NCBI GenBank assembly: GCA_025751475.1
Contig: JAOWLD010000001.1
Coordinates: 1,116,001-1,180,000, forward strand
Direction of reading: 5' to 3'
Length of the DNA stretch: 64,000 bases
Origin: Rhodobacteraceae bacterium XHP0102
GTDB taxonomy: Bacteria > Pseudomonadota > Alphaproteobacteria > Rhodobacterales > Rhodobacteraceae
Position 1 is the first letter of the stretch. The number at the start of each line of letters is the position of its first letter. Below, one piece after another: positions 1 through 8,537 of the stretch. A program made the translations under genes and the position numbers. The notes under the pieces are model-generated. The model saw only the letters and a list, made by a program, of their open reading frames with translations, had not been told where the DNA came from and did not search any database.

Positions 1-544
1 AATGATCGTGCAGGATATCGCCTCACTTGAAGGGCTGGTCGATGAAATCTCGGGCGCGGATATGGCCGAAGCCGCCAAATTGATGGAACAGGCGGACACG
101 ATCTATCTGGTTGGACAGAACCGATCCGCACCTGTTGTTTTGCTGATGCGCTATTTGCTGACGATGATTGGCAAACGCTGCATCTTGCTTGATGCAAGCG
201 GCGGTCTTGCCACCCATATGGCGCGCAGCATGGGGCCACGGGACGTGCTTTTTGCGGTATCTTTTCGCTATTACGCCAACGAAGTGGTGGGTATTGTCGA
301 TCAGGCCGCCCGTGAAGGCCGCCCTGTCATCGCAATTTCCGACACCACCCTGTCGCCCTTGGCAAAATCAGCGAAAATTTTATTCGCTGTGCCCGAATAT
401 CAACAAAGCCTGTCGCGGTCCTTGGCCGCGCCCATGTGTGTGGCGCAAGCCCTTGTCGTGGCTACAGCGGCGCGGTTGCAAAAAGGCGCAGAGACCCCGC
501 GCATCCCCCATGTCACCCAACGTGCCACCCAACGTGATCCATAA
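1..544 (+). CDS. RpiR/MurR-family transcriptional regulator, C-terminal part (incomplete)
   Basis: The visible 180 residues form a SIS (sugar isomerase) domain, with a nucleotide-sugar-type strand at about residues 33-40 (YLVGQNRS) and a second motif near residues 60-70 (LLDASGG). The N-terminal helix-turn-helix expected of the RpiR family lies to the left of the window, so the first methionine seen here at base 2 is internal. The family senses phosphorylated sugars through the SIS domain and represses or activates catabolic operons. The stop codon lies 26 bases before the probable iolC start, which suggests co-transcription and a role as regulator of the inositol genes (IolR-like). That role is inferred from position. 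Confidence 0.85.
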   Translation, partial: MIVQDIASLEGLVDEISGADMAEAAKLMEQADTIYLVGQNRSAPVVLLMRYLLTMIGKRCILLDASGGLATHMARSMGPRDVLFAVSFRYYANEVVGIVDQAAREGRPVIAISDTTLSPLAKSAKILFAVPEYQQSLSRSLAAPMCVAQALVVATAARLQKGAETPRIPHVTQRATQRDP

Positions 545-570
545 CTGCTCTCTCCATGGAAAATCCTGCA

Positions 571-2484
571 ATGTCTGTGAACAAAGACCTTGATGTCATC
601 ACCATAGGCCGCGCCTCGGTCGATCTTTATGGCGCTCAAATCGGGGGGCGTTTGGAGGATATGCGCAGCTTCGATAAATATATCGGCGGATCGCCCACCA
701 ATATGGCGGCAGGCACGGCGCGTTTGGGATTGAAATCTGGCCTCATCACGGGGGTTGGGGATGAACATATGGGCCGCTTCCTGATCGAGGCGCTGACCCG
801 TGAAGGCGTCAACACAGATGGGATTAAGGTGGACCCCGACCGCCTGACCGCCTTGGTGCTGTTGGGGATACGGGACCAAGATCGGTTTCCCTTGATTTTC
901 TACCGCGAGAATTGCGCCGATATGGGGTTGAGCGCGGCGGATATTGACCCTGCCTATATCGCGCGCGCCCGCGCCGTGGTGGCCACAGGCACGCATCTGA
1001 GCCACCCCCAGACCGAAGCCGCCGTTCTTAAGGCGCTGCAACTGGCGCGCGCGGGCGGCGCGCGCACGGCCCTTGATATTGATTACCGCCCGAACCTATG
1101 GGGCGTAGCGGGCCATGGCGAGGGCGAAAGCCGCTTTGTCGAAAGCGCGGCTGTGACCGCCAAGCTGCAATCCACCCTGCATCTGTTTGATCTGATCGTG
1201 GGCACGGAGGAGGAATTCCACATCGCAGGCGGCAGCACCGATACGCTCGCCGCGCTGCGTGCCGTCCGCGCGGTCAGTCAGGCCACGCTTATATGCAAAA
1301 GGGGCGCCGCGGGCGCGGTGGCAATCACAGGCGAGATCCCCGCAAGCCTTGATGATGGCATTGCGGGTCAGGGCTTTCCGATTGAGGTGTTCAACGTCCT
1401 TGGCGCAGGGGACGGGTTCATGTCGGGCTTGATCAAAGGCTGGCTTGATTGTGCGGCAGATGCGGTGGATTGGGCAACGGCGCTGAAATACGCAAATGCC
1501 TGTGGCGCATTTGCGGTGTCGCGCCATGGCTGCACCCCCGCCTATCCATCATGGGAGGAATTGCAATTCTTTCTGGCGCGCGGGATCACGCGGCCAGATT
1601 TGCGCCATGACGCAGAATTGGAACAGATACATTGGGCCACCAACCGCGGGCCTGATTTGCCCGATATGCATATTTTTGCCTTCGACCATCGGATGCAGAT
1701 GGAGGACATGGAAGGCGCAACCAAACCCAAGATTGATGCCTTCAAGCAACTGTGCCTCAAGGCCGCGCGCGGCGTGGCCAAGGATCGCGCGGGATATGGC
1801 ATTCTCTGCGACAATCGTTTGGGGCGCAGCGCCTTGCAGGCCGCCTCTGACAGCCCGCTTTGGATTGGCCGCCCTGTGGAATGGCCAGGTTCCTGCCCCT
1901 TGGTCCTCGAGCCCGAGCTTGGCCCCGACCTCGGCGGGCTAAAGGAATGGCCGCGCAATCATGTGGTGAAATGCCTGTGTTTTTGCCATCCCGCCGATGA
2001 CGATGCGCTTTGGCAGCTGCAAATCGATACGGTCCATCGCCTGTTTGCCGCGACACGGCGCAACGGGTTGGAATTTTTGCTGGAGGTGATCCCCTCCAAA
2101 CGCGGCGCGGTGAACACCACCACCACACCCGCCGTCGTACAGCGTTTCTATGATGCAGGCGTCTTCCCCGATTGGTGGAAATTAGAGCCCTTCGCCGATG
2201 ACGCCTCATGGGATGCGGTGACCGAAACCATCACCCGCAATGATCCCCGCACGCGCGGGATTTTGGTCTTGGGCTTGGATGCCCCTGCCGATGACTTGGC
2301 CGCCAGTTTCGCCTGCGCGGCACGCCAGCCCTTGGTCAAAGGCTTTGCTGTGGGGCGCACGATTTTCGGTGAGGCGGCACGCGGTTGGCTGTCGGGGCAA
2401 CTCTCTGATGCGGCGGCCATCGAAGATATGTCAAACCGCTACAGCGCGCTTTGCGCGATGTGGGATCAGGCGCGGCAGGGATAA
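571..2484 (+). CDS. iolC: Bifunctional 5-dehydro-2-deoxygluconokinase / DUF2090 aldolase-like fusion
   Basis: A 637-residue protein. The N-terminal ~320 residues are a PfkB-family sugar kinase with the GGSPTN substrate motif near residue 45 and the GAGDGF anion-hole/catalytic-base motif near residue 280. The remaining ~300 residues form a DUF2090 domain, which in proteobacterial IolC fusions is taken to act as the 5-dehydro-2-deoxyphosphogluconate aldolase. The two steps follow each other in myo-inositol breakdown, so a fusion makes pathway sense. An in-frame ATG lies 15 bases upstream at 556 but has no ribosome binding site; the ATG at 571 is preceded by GGAA at a usable distance. The gene follows the RpiR regulator and is followed after 2 bases by a small membrane protein gene. 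Confidence 0.93.
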   Translation: MSVNKDLDVITIGRASVDLYGAQIGGRLEDMRSFDKYIGGSPTNMAAGTARLGLKSGLITGVGDEHMGRFLIEALTREGVNTDGIKVDPDRLTALVLLGIRDQDRFPLIFYRENCADMGLSAADIDPAYIARARAVVATGTHLSHPQTEAAVLKALQLARAGGARTALDIDYRPNLWGVAGHGEGESRFVESAAVTAKLQSTLHLFDLIVGTEEEFHIAGGSTDTLAALRAVRAVSQATLICKRGAAGAVAITGEIPASLDDGIAGQGFPIEVFNVLGAGDGFMSGLIKGWLDCAADAVDWATALKYANACGAFAVSRHGCTPAYPSWEELQFFLARGITRPDLRHDAELEQIHWATNRGPDLPDMHIFAFDHRMQMEDMEGATKPKIDAFKQLCLKAARGVAKDRAGYGILCDNRLGRSALQAASDSPLWIGRPVEWPGSCPLVLEPELGPDLGGLKEWPRNHVVKCLCFCHPADDDALWQLQIDTVHRLFAATRRNGLEFLLEVIPSKRGAVNTTTTPAVVQRFYDAGVFPDWWKLEPFADDASWDAVTETITRNDPRTRGILVLGLDAPADDLAASFACAARQPLVKGFAVGRTIFGEAARGWLSGQLSDAAAIEDMSNRYSALCAMWDQARQG

Positions 2485-2486
2485 TC

Positions 2487-2687
2487 ATGGCCGCGCATAA
2501 AACCCTTGCTGATCCGATTTTCAACCCCCTGTGGCGGCGGATCGCCTTGAGCCTGTTTCTGACCCTTTGGACAGGGGTGGAAATCTGGAACGAGACTTAC
2601 GGCTGGGCCGCCTTTATCGGGGCCATTGCGCTTTATTGCGCGTGGAACTTCTTTATCCTTTGGGAAGAGGTCCCGCCAAAGAAATAG
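2487..2687 (+). CDS. Small membrane protein, 66 residues, coupled to iolC
   Basis: The ATG is 2 bases after the iolC stop codon, so translation is probably coupled. The product has a basic N-terminus (about residues 1-16), then two hydrophobic stretches (about 17-28 and 33-53) separated by a short Trp/Glu-containing loop, and ends in PPKK. It looks like a two-helix inner-membrane protein. No family is recognised. It is convergent with the SDR gene, with 26 bases between the stop codons. Confidence 0.7.
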   Translation: MAAHKTLADPIFNPLWRRIALSLFLTLWTGVEIWNETYGWAAFIGAIALYCAWNFFILWEEVPPKK

Positions 2688-2713
2688 GGCGGCATCTGCG
2701 CCGCCCCACCACA

Positions 2714-3484
2714 TCAGATCGAACCTGCCTCGACCATGTAATTATTCGCGGTGCACATGGCCGCGTCATCGGAGGCCAGAAACAGCACCATGCGCGCCAA
2801 ATAGACGGGTTCAATCTCGTCAGGCAGGCACTGGCGATCCAACGCCTCCTTCAGCGCTTCTGGCGTGACCCAAAGCTGCTTTTGCCGCTCGGTCATAACC
2901 CAGCCTGGAACGACCGTATTCACACGGATGCGATGATCCCCCAAATCCCGCGCCATGGTCCGGGTCAGCCCGTGAACCGCGGATTTGGCACTGGTATAGG
3001 CGGGCATATCCCCACTGGCCTGCATCCATGAATTGGACCCAAAATTGATGATGGAGCCACCTCCCGCCGCAATCATCGCGGGGGCCACCGCTTGAATGGC
3101 AAAGAACATATGCCGCAAATTTGTGGCGTAGCGTTCGTCCCAATATTCTGGTTCCACCTTGCGCCAGTCGTGGCGATCATCGCGTGCAGCATTATTGACC
3201 AGCACATGGGCATCCCCACAGGCCTCGGCCAAGGTTTTAAATGCGCTGCGCAGCGCAGCGATATCGCGCAGATCACATTGCACGAAATGCACGTTCTCGC
3301 CCAATTCCGCCGCCAAGGCCGCGCCACCCGCCGCATCAATATCGACAAAGCCAACACGGCTGCCTTGTGCGGCAAAGGCCTTGACGATTTCCGCGCCAAT
3401 GCCAGATGCGCCGCCTGTGACAAAGACGGATTTATCCTTCAAGCTTGGATAAATTGCGAATTGTGATTGATCAATCTCACCCAT
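2714..3484 (-). CDS. SDR-family NAD(P)-dependent oxidoreductase
   Basis: A classical short-chain dehydrogenase of 256 residues. The cofactor motif TGGASGIG lies at about residues 23-30, the NNAA motif near 96, and the catalytic Ser-Tyr-Lys set is visible as a Ser in IINFGS, then YTSAKSA (Tyr and Lys four apart). Length is typical. A strong AGGAGGGG ribosome binding site precedes the ATG. It runs opposite to its neighbours and is divergent from the desaturase gene, sharing a 149-base spacer. In this context a sugar or inositol alcohol is a likely substrate, but the sequence alone does not fix it. Confidence 0.9.
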   Translation of the reverse strand: MGEIDQSQFAIYPSLKDKSVFVTGGASGIGAEIVKAFAAQGSRVGFVDIDAAGGAALAAELGENVHFVQCDLRDIAALRSAFKTLAEACGDAHVLVNNAARDDRHDWRKVEPEYWDERYATNLRHMFFAIQAVAPAMIAAGGGSIINFGSNSWMQASGDMPAYTSAKSAVHGLTRTMARDLGDHRIRVNTVVPGWVMTERQKQLWVTPEALKEALDRQCLPDEIEPVYLARMVLFLASDDAAMCTANNYMVEAGSI

Positions 3485-3633
3485 GGGTCTGCCCCTCCTC
3501 TGGCACTGCCTTGTGTTAGCGCAAACCTAACCGCTGCCCTTTGGGGCGGCAAGGCGCAAAGCGGGAAAATGAACATCCCATTGACACAAAACCGAAGCGG
3601 TGGTTGCATCTGCAAAAGCGTGCATAGGGGAGG

Positions 3634-4710
3634 ATGCCCGTGAACAAGATCACCCGAGATTACAGCCTGCTTGGCGCATCTGCGGTCGAAGCCGAGGAAA
3701 AGGGTCTGGCCGCTGCACAGTGGTATCATTCGGATATTCCGCGCGCGGATATGCGCCGCCTGATGCAGCGCCGTGACGGCCCTGCCATCCGTGACACAAT
3801 CCTTTATTTTGCGGTTCTCATCGCCGCCGCCACGGGTGGGATTTTGCTGTGGGGGTCGTGGTGGTCTGCACCTTTTTGGGTGGTTTATGCCACATTCTAC
3901 ACCGCAGGCGCAGATAGCCGCTGGCACGAGGCAGGCCATCGCACCGCCTTTTTGACCCCGTGGATGAACGCGGTGGTCTATCACATTGCCTGCTTCATGC
4001 TGTTTCGCAATCCCGTCTTATGGCGGTGGAGCCATTCGCGCCATCACACCGACACGATCATCGTGGGCCGTGATCCCGAGATCATCACCATGCGCCCGCC
4101 GCAAATCTTCAAGGTTTTGTGGCTCTTTATTGGCAGCCATACATGGGATGGATTCAAGGCCACGTTCCGCCACGCCATCTATGGGCTGAACAAAGAAGAA
4201 CGCAGTTTCACCCCCGACCGCTATTGGAAAAAGGCGCAGATGATTGCGCAGATTTGGCTTGCGATCTGCGCCGTGGTTTTGGCGATGGTGCCGATTACAG
4301 GGTCGATCCTGCCCTTGATGTTGGTAGGGGTTGGCCCTGCTGTGCTGGGATCATGGCATTTGATCATGACAGGGTTGTTGCAGCACACAGGCATGGCCGA
4401 CAACGTGCTGGATCACCGTCTGAATTCGCGCAGCGTCTATATGAACCCGATCAGCCGATTTATCTATTGGAACATGAATTACCATGTCGAACATCATATG
4501 TTCCCCATGGTGCCCTATCACAACCTGCCCGCGCTGCATGAGGTGATCAAACATGATCTGCCCCCTGCCAATCGCGGCTTTGTGGATGGATTGCGCGAAG
4601 TGTTCCATGCGTTGAAGATGCAATTGTCAGACCCCGAATATCGGATTGAGAAAACCCTGCCCGCCACGGCCAAACCCTATCAGGCGCATTTGCATGATCT
4701 GGAGGTATAG
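3634..4710 (+). CDS. Fatty acid desaturase-family membrane di-iron enzyme (MocD-like candidate)
   Basis: A 358-residue membrane protein with the three histidine clusters of the desaturase/hydroxylase family: HEAGH near residue 97, HSRHH near 136, and HVEHH near 285. These bind a di-iron centre. Hydrophobic segments lie around residues 52-88, 112-126 and 205-250. A strong AGGGGAGG site precedes the ATG. Although the family name suggests lipids, the neighbours are inositol-type genes. In rhizopine catabolism MocD belongs to this oxygenase-like group and works with Gfo/Idh/MocA and IolE-like (MocC) proteins. Here a demethylase or hydroxylase acting on a modified inositol is a reasonable alternative to lipid desaturation. 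No Rieske ferredoxin or reductase gene is present in the window. Confidence 0.85.
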   Translation: MPVNKITRDYSLLGASAVEAEEKGLAAAQWYHSDIPRADMRRLMQRRDGPAIRDTILYFAVLIAAATGGILLWGSWWSAPFWVVYATFYTAGADSRWHEAGHRTAFLTPWMNAVVYHIACFMLFRNPVLWRWSHSRHHTDTIIVGRDPEIITMRPPQIFKVLWLFIGSHTWDGFKATFRHAIYGLNKEERSFTPDRYWKKAQMIAQIWLAICAVVLAMVPITGSILPLMLVGVGPAVLGSWHLIMTGLLQHTGMADNVLDHRLNSRSVYMNPISRFIYWNMNYHVEHHMFPMVPYHNLPALHEVIKHDLPPANRGFVDGLREVFHALKMQLSDPEYRIEKTLPATAKPYQAHLHDLEV

Positions 4711-4782
4711 CGCCGCGGCACATTTACATGATGACTGGCATCTGCATCGCAGGGCTGTCACCCCAAACGGGAAGGGCGCGCT

Positions 4783-5886
4783 ATGACGGACATCGGGATT
4801 GGGATTATTGGTGGCGGCTATATGGGCAAGGCCCATGCCGTGGCCATGTCCGCCGTTGGGGCGGTGTTTAACACCACGCTGCGGCCGCGTTTGGAAATGG
4901 TCTGTGCAAGCAGCGCAAAAAGTGCTGAAACCTATCGCGCGGCCTATGGCTTTGCTCGCGCGACCGATGATTGGCGGGTTTTGGTCCATGATCCAAGGGT
5001 CGAGGCGATCATCATCGCCGCGCCGCAAACCACGCATCACGACATCGCGCTTGCGGCATTCGCGGCGAAAAAGCCCGTTTTATGCGAAAAACCCCTTGGT
5101 GCCTCTTTAGCGGAAAGTCACGCGATGGTCGCCGCGGCAGAGGCCGCAGGTGTCGCCAATATGGTTGGGTTCAACTACATCCGCACGCCTGCCAGTCAAT
5201 ATGCCCGCGCGCTGATTGCAGAAGGGGCGATTGGCCAAATCACATGGTTTCGCGGCGAACATACCGAGGATTTTTTGGCCGATCCAAACCTGCCTGCAAA
5301 TTGGCGCACATCCGGAATGGCCAATGGCACGATGGGGGATTTGGCCCCGCATATCATCAACGCAAGCCTCGCGCTGATGGGGCCAATCGCATCGGTTATG
5401 GGGGTTTATGAAACCGTCCACACATCACGGCCCGAAGGGGTGGTGACAAATGACGATCATGCACAGTTCATGTGTCGCTTTGAAAATGGGGCGATGGGGC
5501 AAATTTACGCCTCGCGCATCGCAACAGGGCGCAAAATGGGCTATGCTTACGAGATCACAGGCACCAAAGGTGCCATTCGCTTTGATCAGGAAGATCAAAA
5601 CGCGCTGTGGCTTTATGAGATGACAGGGCCAGAGGCCACGCGCGGCTTTCGTAAAATCCTCACAGGGCCAGCGCATCCCGATTACCTGCCCTTCTGCCAA
5701 GGGCCAGGTCATGGCACGGGCTATCAAGATCAGATCATCATCGAAGCCCGCGATTTCCTGCGCGCGATTGAAACGGGCGAGGCGATCTGGCCCACCTTCC
5801 GCGATGGCCACGATGTGAACCGCGTGATTGCCGCCGTGATTGCCTCAAGCGATCAAGGCGCGTGGTGCGATATTTCATCTTTTTAA
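4783..5886 (+). CDS. Gfo/Idh/MocA-family oxidoreductase (first of two)
   Basis: A 367-residue dehydrogenase. The Rossmann motif GIIGGGYMGKAH lies at residues 5-16, and the family hallmark CEKPLG lies near residue 105, whose Lys takes part in catalysis. The C-terminal two-thirds matches the alpha/beta substrate-binding domain in length. Members oxidise polyols such as myo-inositol and related sugars with NAD(P). It starts 72 bases after the desaturase gene and is followed after 18 bases by the IolE-like gene, so these probably form one operon. It differs clearly from the second copy at 6811 in the cofactor loop, which suggests a different substrate or position of oxidation. Confidence 0.92.
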   Translation: MTDIGIGIIGGGYMGKAHAVAMSAVGAVFNTTLRPRLEMVCASSAKSAETYRAAYGFARATDDWRVLVHDPRVEAIIIAAPQTTHHDIALAAFAAKKPVLCEKPLGASLAESHAMVAAAEAAGVANMVGFNYIRTPASQYARALIAEGAIGQITWFRGEHTEDFLADPNLPANWRTSGMANGTMGDLAPHIINASLALMGPIASVMGVYETVHTSRPEGVVTNDDHAQFMCRFENGAMGQIYASRIATGRKMGYAYEITGTKGAIRFDQEDQNALWLYEMTGPEATRGFRKILTGPAHPDYLPFCQGPGHGTGYQDQIIIEARDFLRAIETGEAIWPTFRDGHDVNRVIAAVIASSDQGAWCDISSF

Positions 5887-5904
5887 ACGAGGGCATAACC
5901 CATT

Positions 5905-6795
5905 ATGACAATCGACATCGGCAATGCGCCCTGCTCTTGGGGGGTGGAATTTGCACAGGACCCGCGCAACCCAACATGGCGCAGCGTGTTGCAGGATTGC
6001 GCCGCAGCAGGCTATCGCGGGATTGAGCTGGGGCCTGTTGGCTTTATGCCCGAAGACCCCGCGATCTTGGCTGAGACCTTGGATGAATTTGACCTCACCT
6101 TGATTGGCGGCGTGATTTTCCGCCCCTATCACGACCCTGACGCATGGGAAGACGTGCTGGATGCCACGCATCGCACCGCCCGCGCGCTCAAGGCACATGG
6201 GGCCGAGCATTTGGTGATTATCGACAGTATTGCCCCTGCCCGCGCCCCAACCGCGGGCCGCGCCGATGAAGCGGTGCAGATGGATAAGGCCGAATGGACA
6301 GGCTTTCGCGATCGCATCGTGGAAAGCGCGCGTATTGGCGCAGAAGAATATGGCCTAACGGTTGGCATTCATGCCCATGCGGCAGGGTTCATGGATTTTG
6401 AGCCTGAATTGATCCGCCTGCTTGATGAGGTGGATGAGCGCCTGCTCAAAATCTGCTTTGACACAGGCCATCACTCCTATGCGGGATTTGATCCTGTGGC
6501 CTTTATGCGGAAATACATTGGCCGTATTTCCTATATGCATTTCAAGGATATAGACCCCAAGGTTAAGGCTGATGTTATCGCCAATCGCACAGGGTTTTAT
6601 GAGGCCTGCGGACAGGGGATTTTCTGCAATCTCGGCCAAGGCGATATGGATTTTGAGGCGGTGCGCAAGGTTCTTTTGGATGCAAATTTTGCGGGGTGGT
6701 GCACGGTTGAGCAAGATTGCGATCCCACCTTGGATGTGCGCCCCATTGATGATGCCCGCGCCAACCGCACTTATTTGCAATCCATCGGATTTTAA
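5905..6795 (+). CDS. Sugar phosphate isomerase/epimerase, IolE/MocC-like TIM barrel
   Basis: A 296-residue xylose-isomerase-like TIM barrel. It begins with the strand NAPCSWGVEF seen in inosose dehydratase relatives. Metal/substrate residues appear as YRGIELG near 36, HAHAAGF near 155, DTGHHSYAG near 190, HFKDID near 213 and the Glu of VEQD near 272. Relatives dehydrate or epimerise keto-inositols. It sits between two Gfo/Idh/MocA genes with gaps of 18 and 15 bases, so it most likely acts on the keto product of one of them. Whether it is a true IolE or acts on a modified inositol cannot be told from sequence. Confidence 0.88.
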   Translation: MTIDIGNAPCSWGVEFAQDPRNPTWRSVLQDCAAAGYRGIELGPVGFMPEDPAILAETLDEFDLTLIGGVIFRPYHDPDAWEDVLDATHRTARALKAHGAEHLVIIDSIAPARAPTAGRADEAVQMDKAEWTGFRDRIVESARIGAEEYGLTVGIHAHAAGFMDFEPELIRLLDEVDERLLKICFDTGHHSYAGFDPVAFMRKYIGRISYMHFKDIDPKVKADVIANRTGFYEACGQGIFCNLGQGDMDFEAVRKVLLDANFAGWCTVEQDCDPTLDVRPIDDARANRTYLQSIGF

Positions 6796-6810
6796 CAGCG
6801 AGATCACAGC

Positions 6811-7947
6811 ATGAAGAAACTGAAATGGGGTCTTATCGGCGGCGGTGAAGGCAGCCAAATCGGCCCCGCACATAGGCTTGGCGCACAAGCGGACGGGCAT
6901 TTTGACTTTGTGGCAGGGGCGTTGGATCACCGCGCCGATGTCGGGCGCGCCTATGCGCAGCGTCTGGGCATTGCCGCAGATCGGGCCTATGGCGATTGGC
7001 GCGAGATGTTGACAGGGGAACGCGCCCGCGAAGATCGTATTGATCTTGTGACTGTGGCCACGCCAAATGCCACGCATTTTGAAATCACAAAGGCGTTTCT
7101 TGAGGCGGGTTTTAATGTGCTGTGCGAAAAACCCATGACCGTCACGGTTGAAGAAGGCGAGGAAATCGTCAAGATCGCCCGCGCCACGGGGCGGATTTGC
7201 GCAGTGAATTATTGCTATTCCGCCTATCCAATGATCCGTCAGGCCCGTGCCATGGTGCGCGCGGGGGAATTGGGCAAAATCCGCTTGGTGGTCACCAATT
7301 TCAGCCATGGCCATCACGGCGATGCGACAGATGCCGATAACCCGCGGGTGCGGTGGCGCTACGACCCCGCAATGGCAGGTGTTTCAGGGCAGTTTGCCGA
7401 TTGTGGCATCCATGCGCTGCATATGGCGGGGTTTATTTGTGACGATCACGTCACCACATTGTCCGCTGATTTCGCCTCGACCATTTCATCGCGGGTGCTT
7501 GAAGATGACGCGATGGTGAATTTCCGTATGTCCAAGGGCACTGTCGGGCGGCTTTGGACATCCTCCGTGGCAATTGGCCGCCAGCACGGGTTCGACATTC
7601 AGGTCTTTGGCGAAAAGGGCGGGTTGAGATGGGCCTCAGAGCAGCCCAATCAATTGATCTATACCCGCACAGGCGGGCGCACCGAGATCATCGAGAAAGG
7701 CGAAGCAGGCCTGCATCCCGAGGCCACGCGCCTGAGCCGTGTCGCCATTGCCCATCCCGAAGGATTTCCCTTGGCCGTGGCCAATATCTATTGCGATCTG
7801 GCCGATGCTATTCGTGGACAGACACGCGATGGCCTGCCGACCGCCGAGGATGGCTGCCGATCCATGGCCGCGGTCTATGCGGCGGTGGCCTCGGCCCGCG
7901 CACAGGGCGCGTGGCAAGAGGCCCGCCCGTCTATATTCCAAGACTGA
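6811..7947 (+). CDS. Gfo/Idh/MocA-family oxidoreductase (second of two)
   Basis: A 378-residue NAD(P)-dependent dehydrogenase. It opens with KWGLIGGGEGSQIGPAHR, a glycine-rich loop with an insertion compared with the first copy. The hallmark CEKPMT lies near residue 106. A Cys-rich stretch (CAVNYCYSAYP near 131) precedes the substrate domain. It is in the same operon as the first copy, 15 bases after the IolE-like gene. Two such enzymes flanking an IolE-like barrel suggests successive oxidations of a polyol, or one enzyme for each of two related substrates. Confidence 0.92.
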   Translation: MKKLKWGLIGGGEGSQIGPAHRLGAQADGHFDFVAGALDHRADVGRAYAQRLGIAADRAYGDWREMLTGERAREDRIDLVTVATPNATHFEITKAFLEAGFNVLCEKPMTVTVEEGEEIVKIARATGRICAVNYCYSAYPMIRQARAMVRAGELGKIRLVVTNFSHGHHGDATDADNPRVRWRYDPAMAGVSGQFADCGIHALHMAGFICDDHVTTLSADFASTISSRVLEDDAMVNFRMSKGTVGRLWTSSVAIGRQHGFDIQVFGEKGGLRWASEQPNQLIYTRTGGRTEIIEKGEAGLHPEATRLSRVAIAHPEGFPLAVANIYCDLADAIRGQTRDGLPTAEDGCRSMAAVYAAVASARAQGAWQEARPSIFQD

Positions 7948-8007
7948 GATACACAGAAACCAAAGGGGGCGCAGCACCCCGTCCCCAATTTATAAGGAAT
8001 AAGCAAA

Positions 8008-8343
8008 ATGTTCATCCGCTGCGCGTTTTTCAAAGGCAAAATCAAGGACGGTATGACGGAGGCCTTTCACGCCCATTGGCGCGAGAATCTGGTGCCGCTC
8101 TGGAGCGCCTTTCCCCATTTGCAAGAGCTGCGCGTGCTGCGCGAAGTGGAAAGCGATGATCCAGACAGCCCATTTCCCTTGGTCATGGCCATGAAATTCC
8201 AAAGCCGCGCCGATATCGAAGCGGCGCTGGCCTCTCCCACAAGATGGGAAAGCAAGGAGGTGTCAAAGCGGCTGTTCGAGATGTTTGACGGCCATGTGAT
8301 CCACACGGTTTTCGCGGCGGATCAATTTGATCCAACGGCTTGA
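8008..8343 (+). CDS. EthD-like small protein (dimeric alpha/beta barrel fold)
   Basis: A 111-residue protein with the pattern of EthD/stress-responsive ferredoxin-like proteins: an N-terminal strand (FIRCAFFKGK), a helix with AFHAHWRENLVPLW, then paired strands and a second helix (residues 70-85). It lies 60 bases downstream of the second Gfo/Idh gene on the same strand and is probably the last gene of the operon. EthD-like proteins often accompany oxidative catabolic enzymes, some as accessory factors and some as mutarotase-like catalysts. No specific function can be given. Confidence 0.75.
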   Translation: MFIRCAFFKGKIKDGMTEAFHAHWRENLVPLWSAFPHLQELRVLREVESDDPDSPFPLVMAMKFQSRADIEAALASPTRWESKEVSKRLFEMFDGHVIHTVFAADQFDPTA

Positions 8344-8361
8344 TCACATCTGCGGGTGAGG

Positions 8362-8451
8362 TGGCGGACAGACAGGGATTCGAACCCTGGAGACGGTTTC
8401 CCGCCTACACGCGTTCCAGGCGTGCGCCTTCGACCACTCGGCCACCTGTCC
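8362..8451 (-). tRNA. tRNA-Ser, anticodon GGA
   Basis: Read on the minus strand, the gene starts GGACAGGTGGCCGAGTGG and ends in an encoded CCA at 8362-8364. The acceptor stem pairs 7 bases (one G-U). The T arm CAGGG-TTCGAAT-CCCTG is perfect, and there is a long variable arm as expected for serine. The anticodon GGA is complementary to bases 8415-8417 and reads UCC/UCU codons. It lies just downstream of the alaX gene on the same strand. Confidence 0.97.
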
Positions 8452-8537
8452 GTGAGGGGTCTCCTATAGGATATCGCCCCCCTTGTGCAACCCGTGATTT
8501 GACATCATGGGCCGAGATTTTCCGTGCGCCCGAAGTC

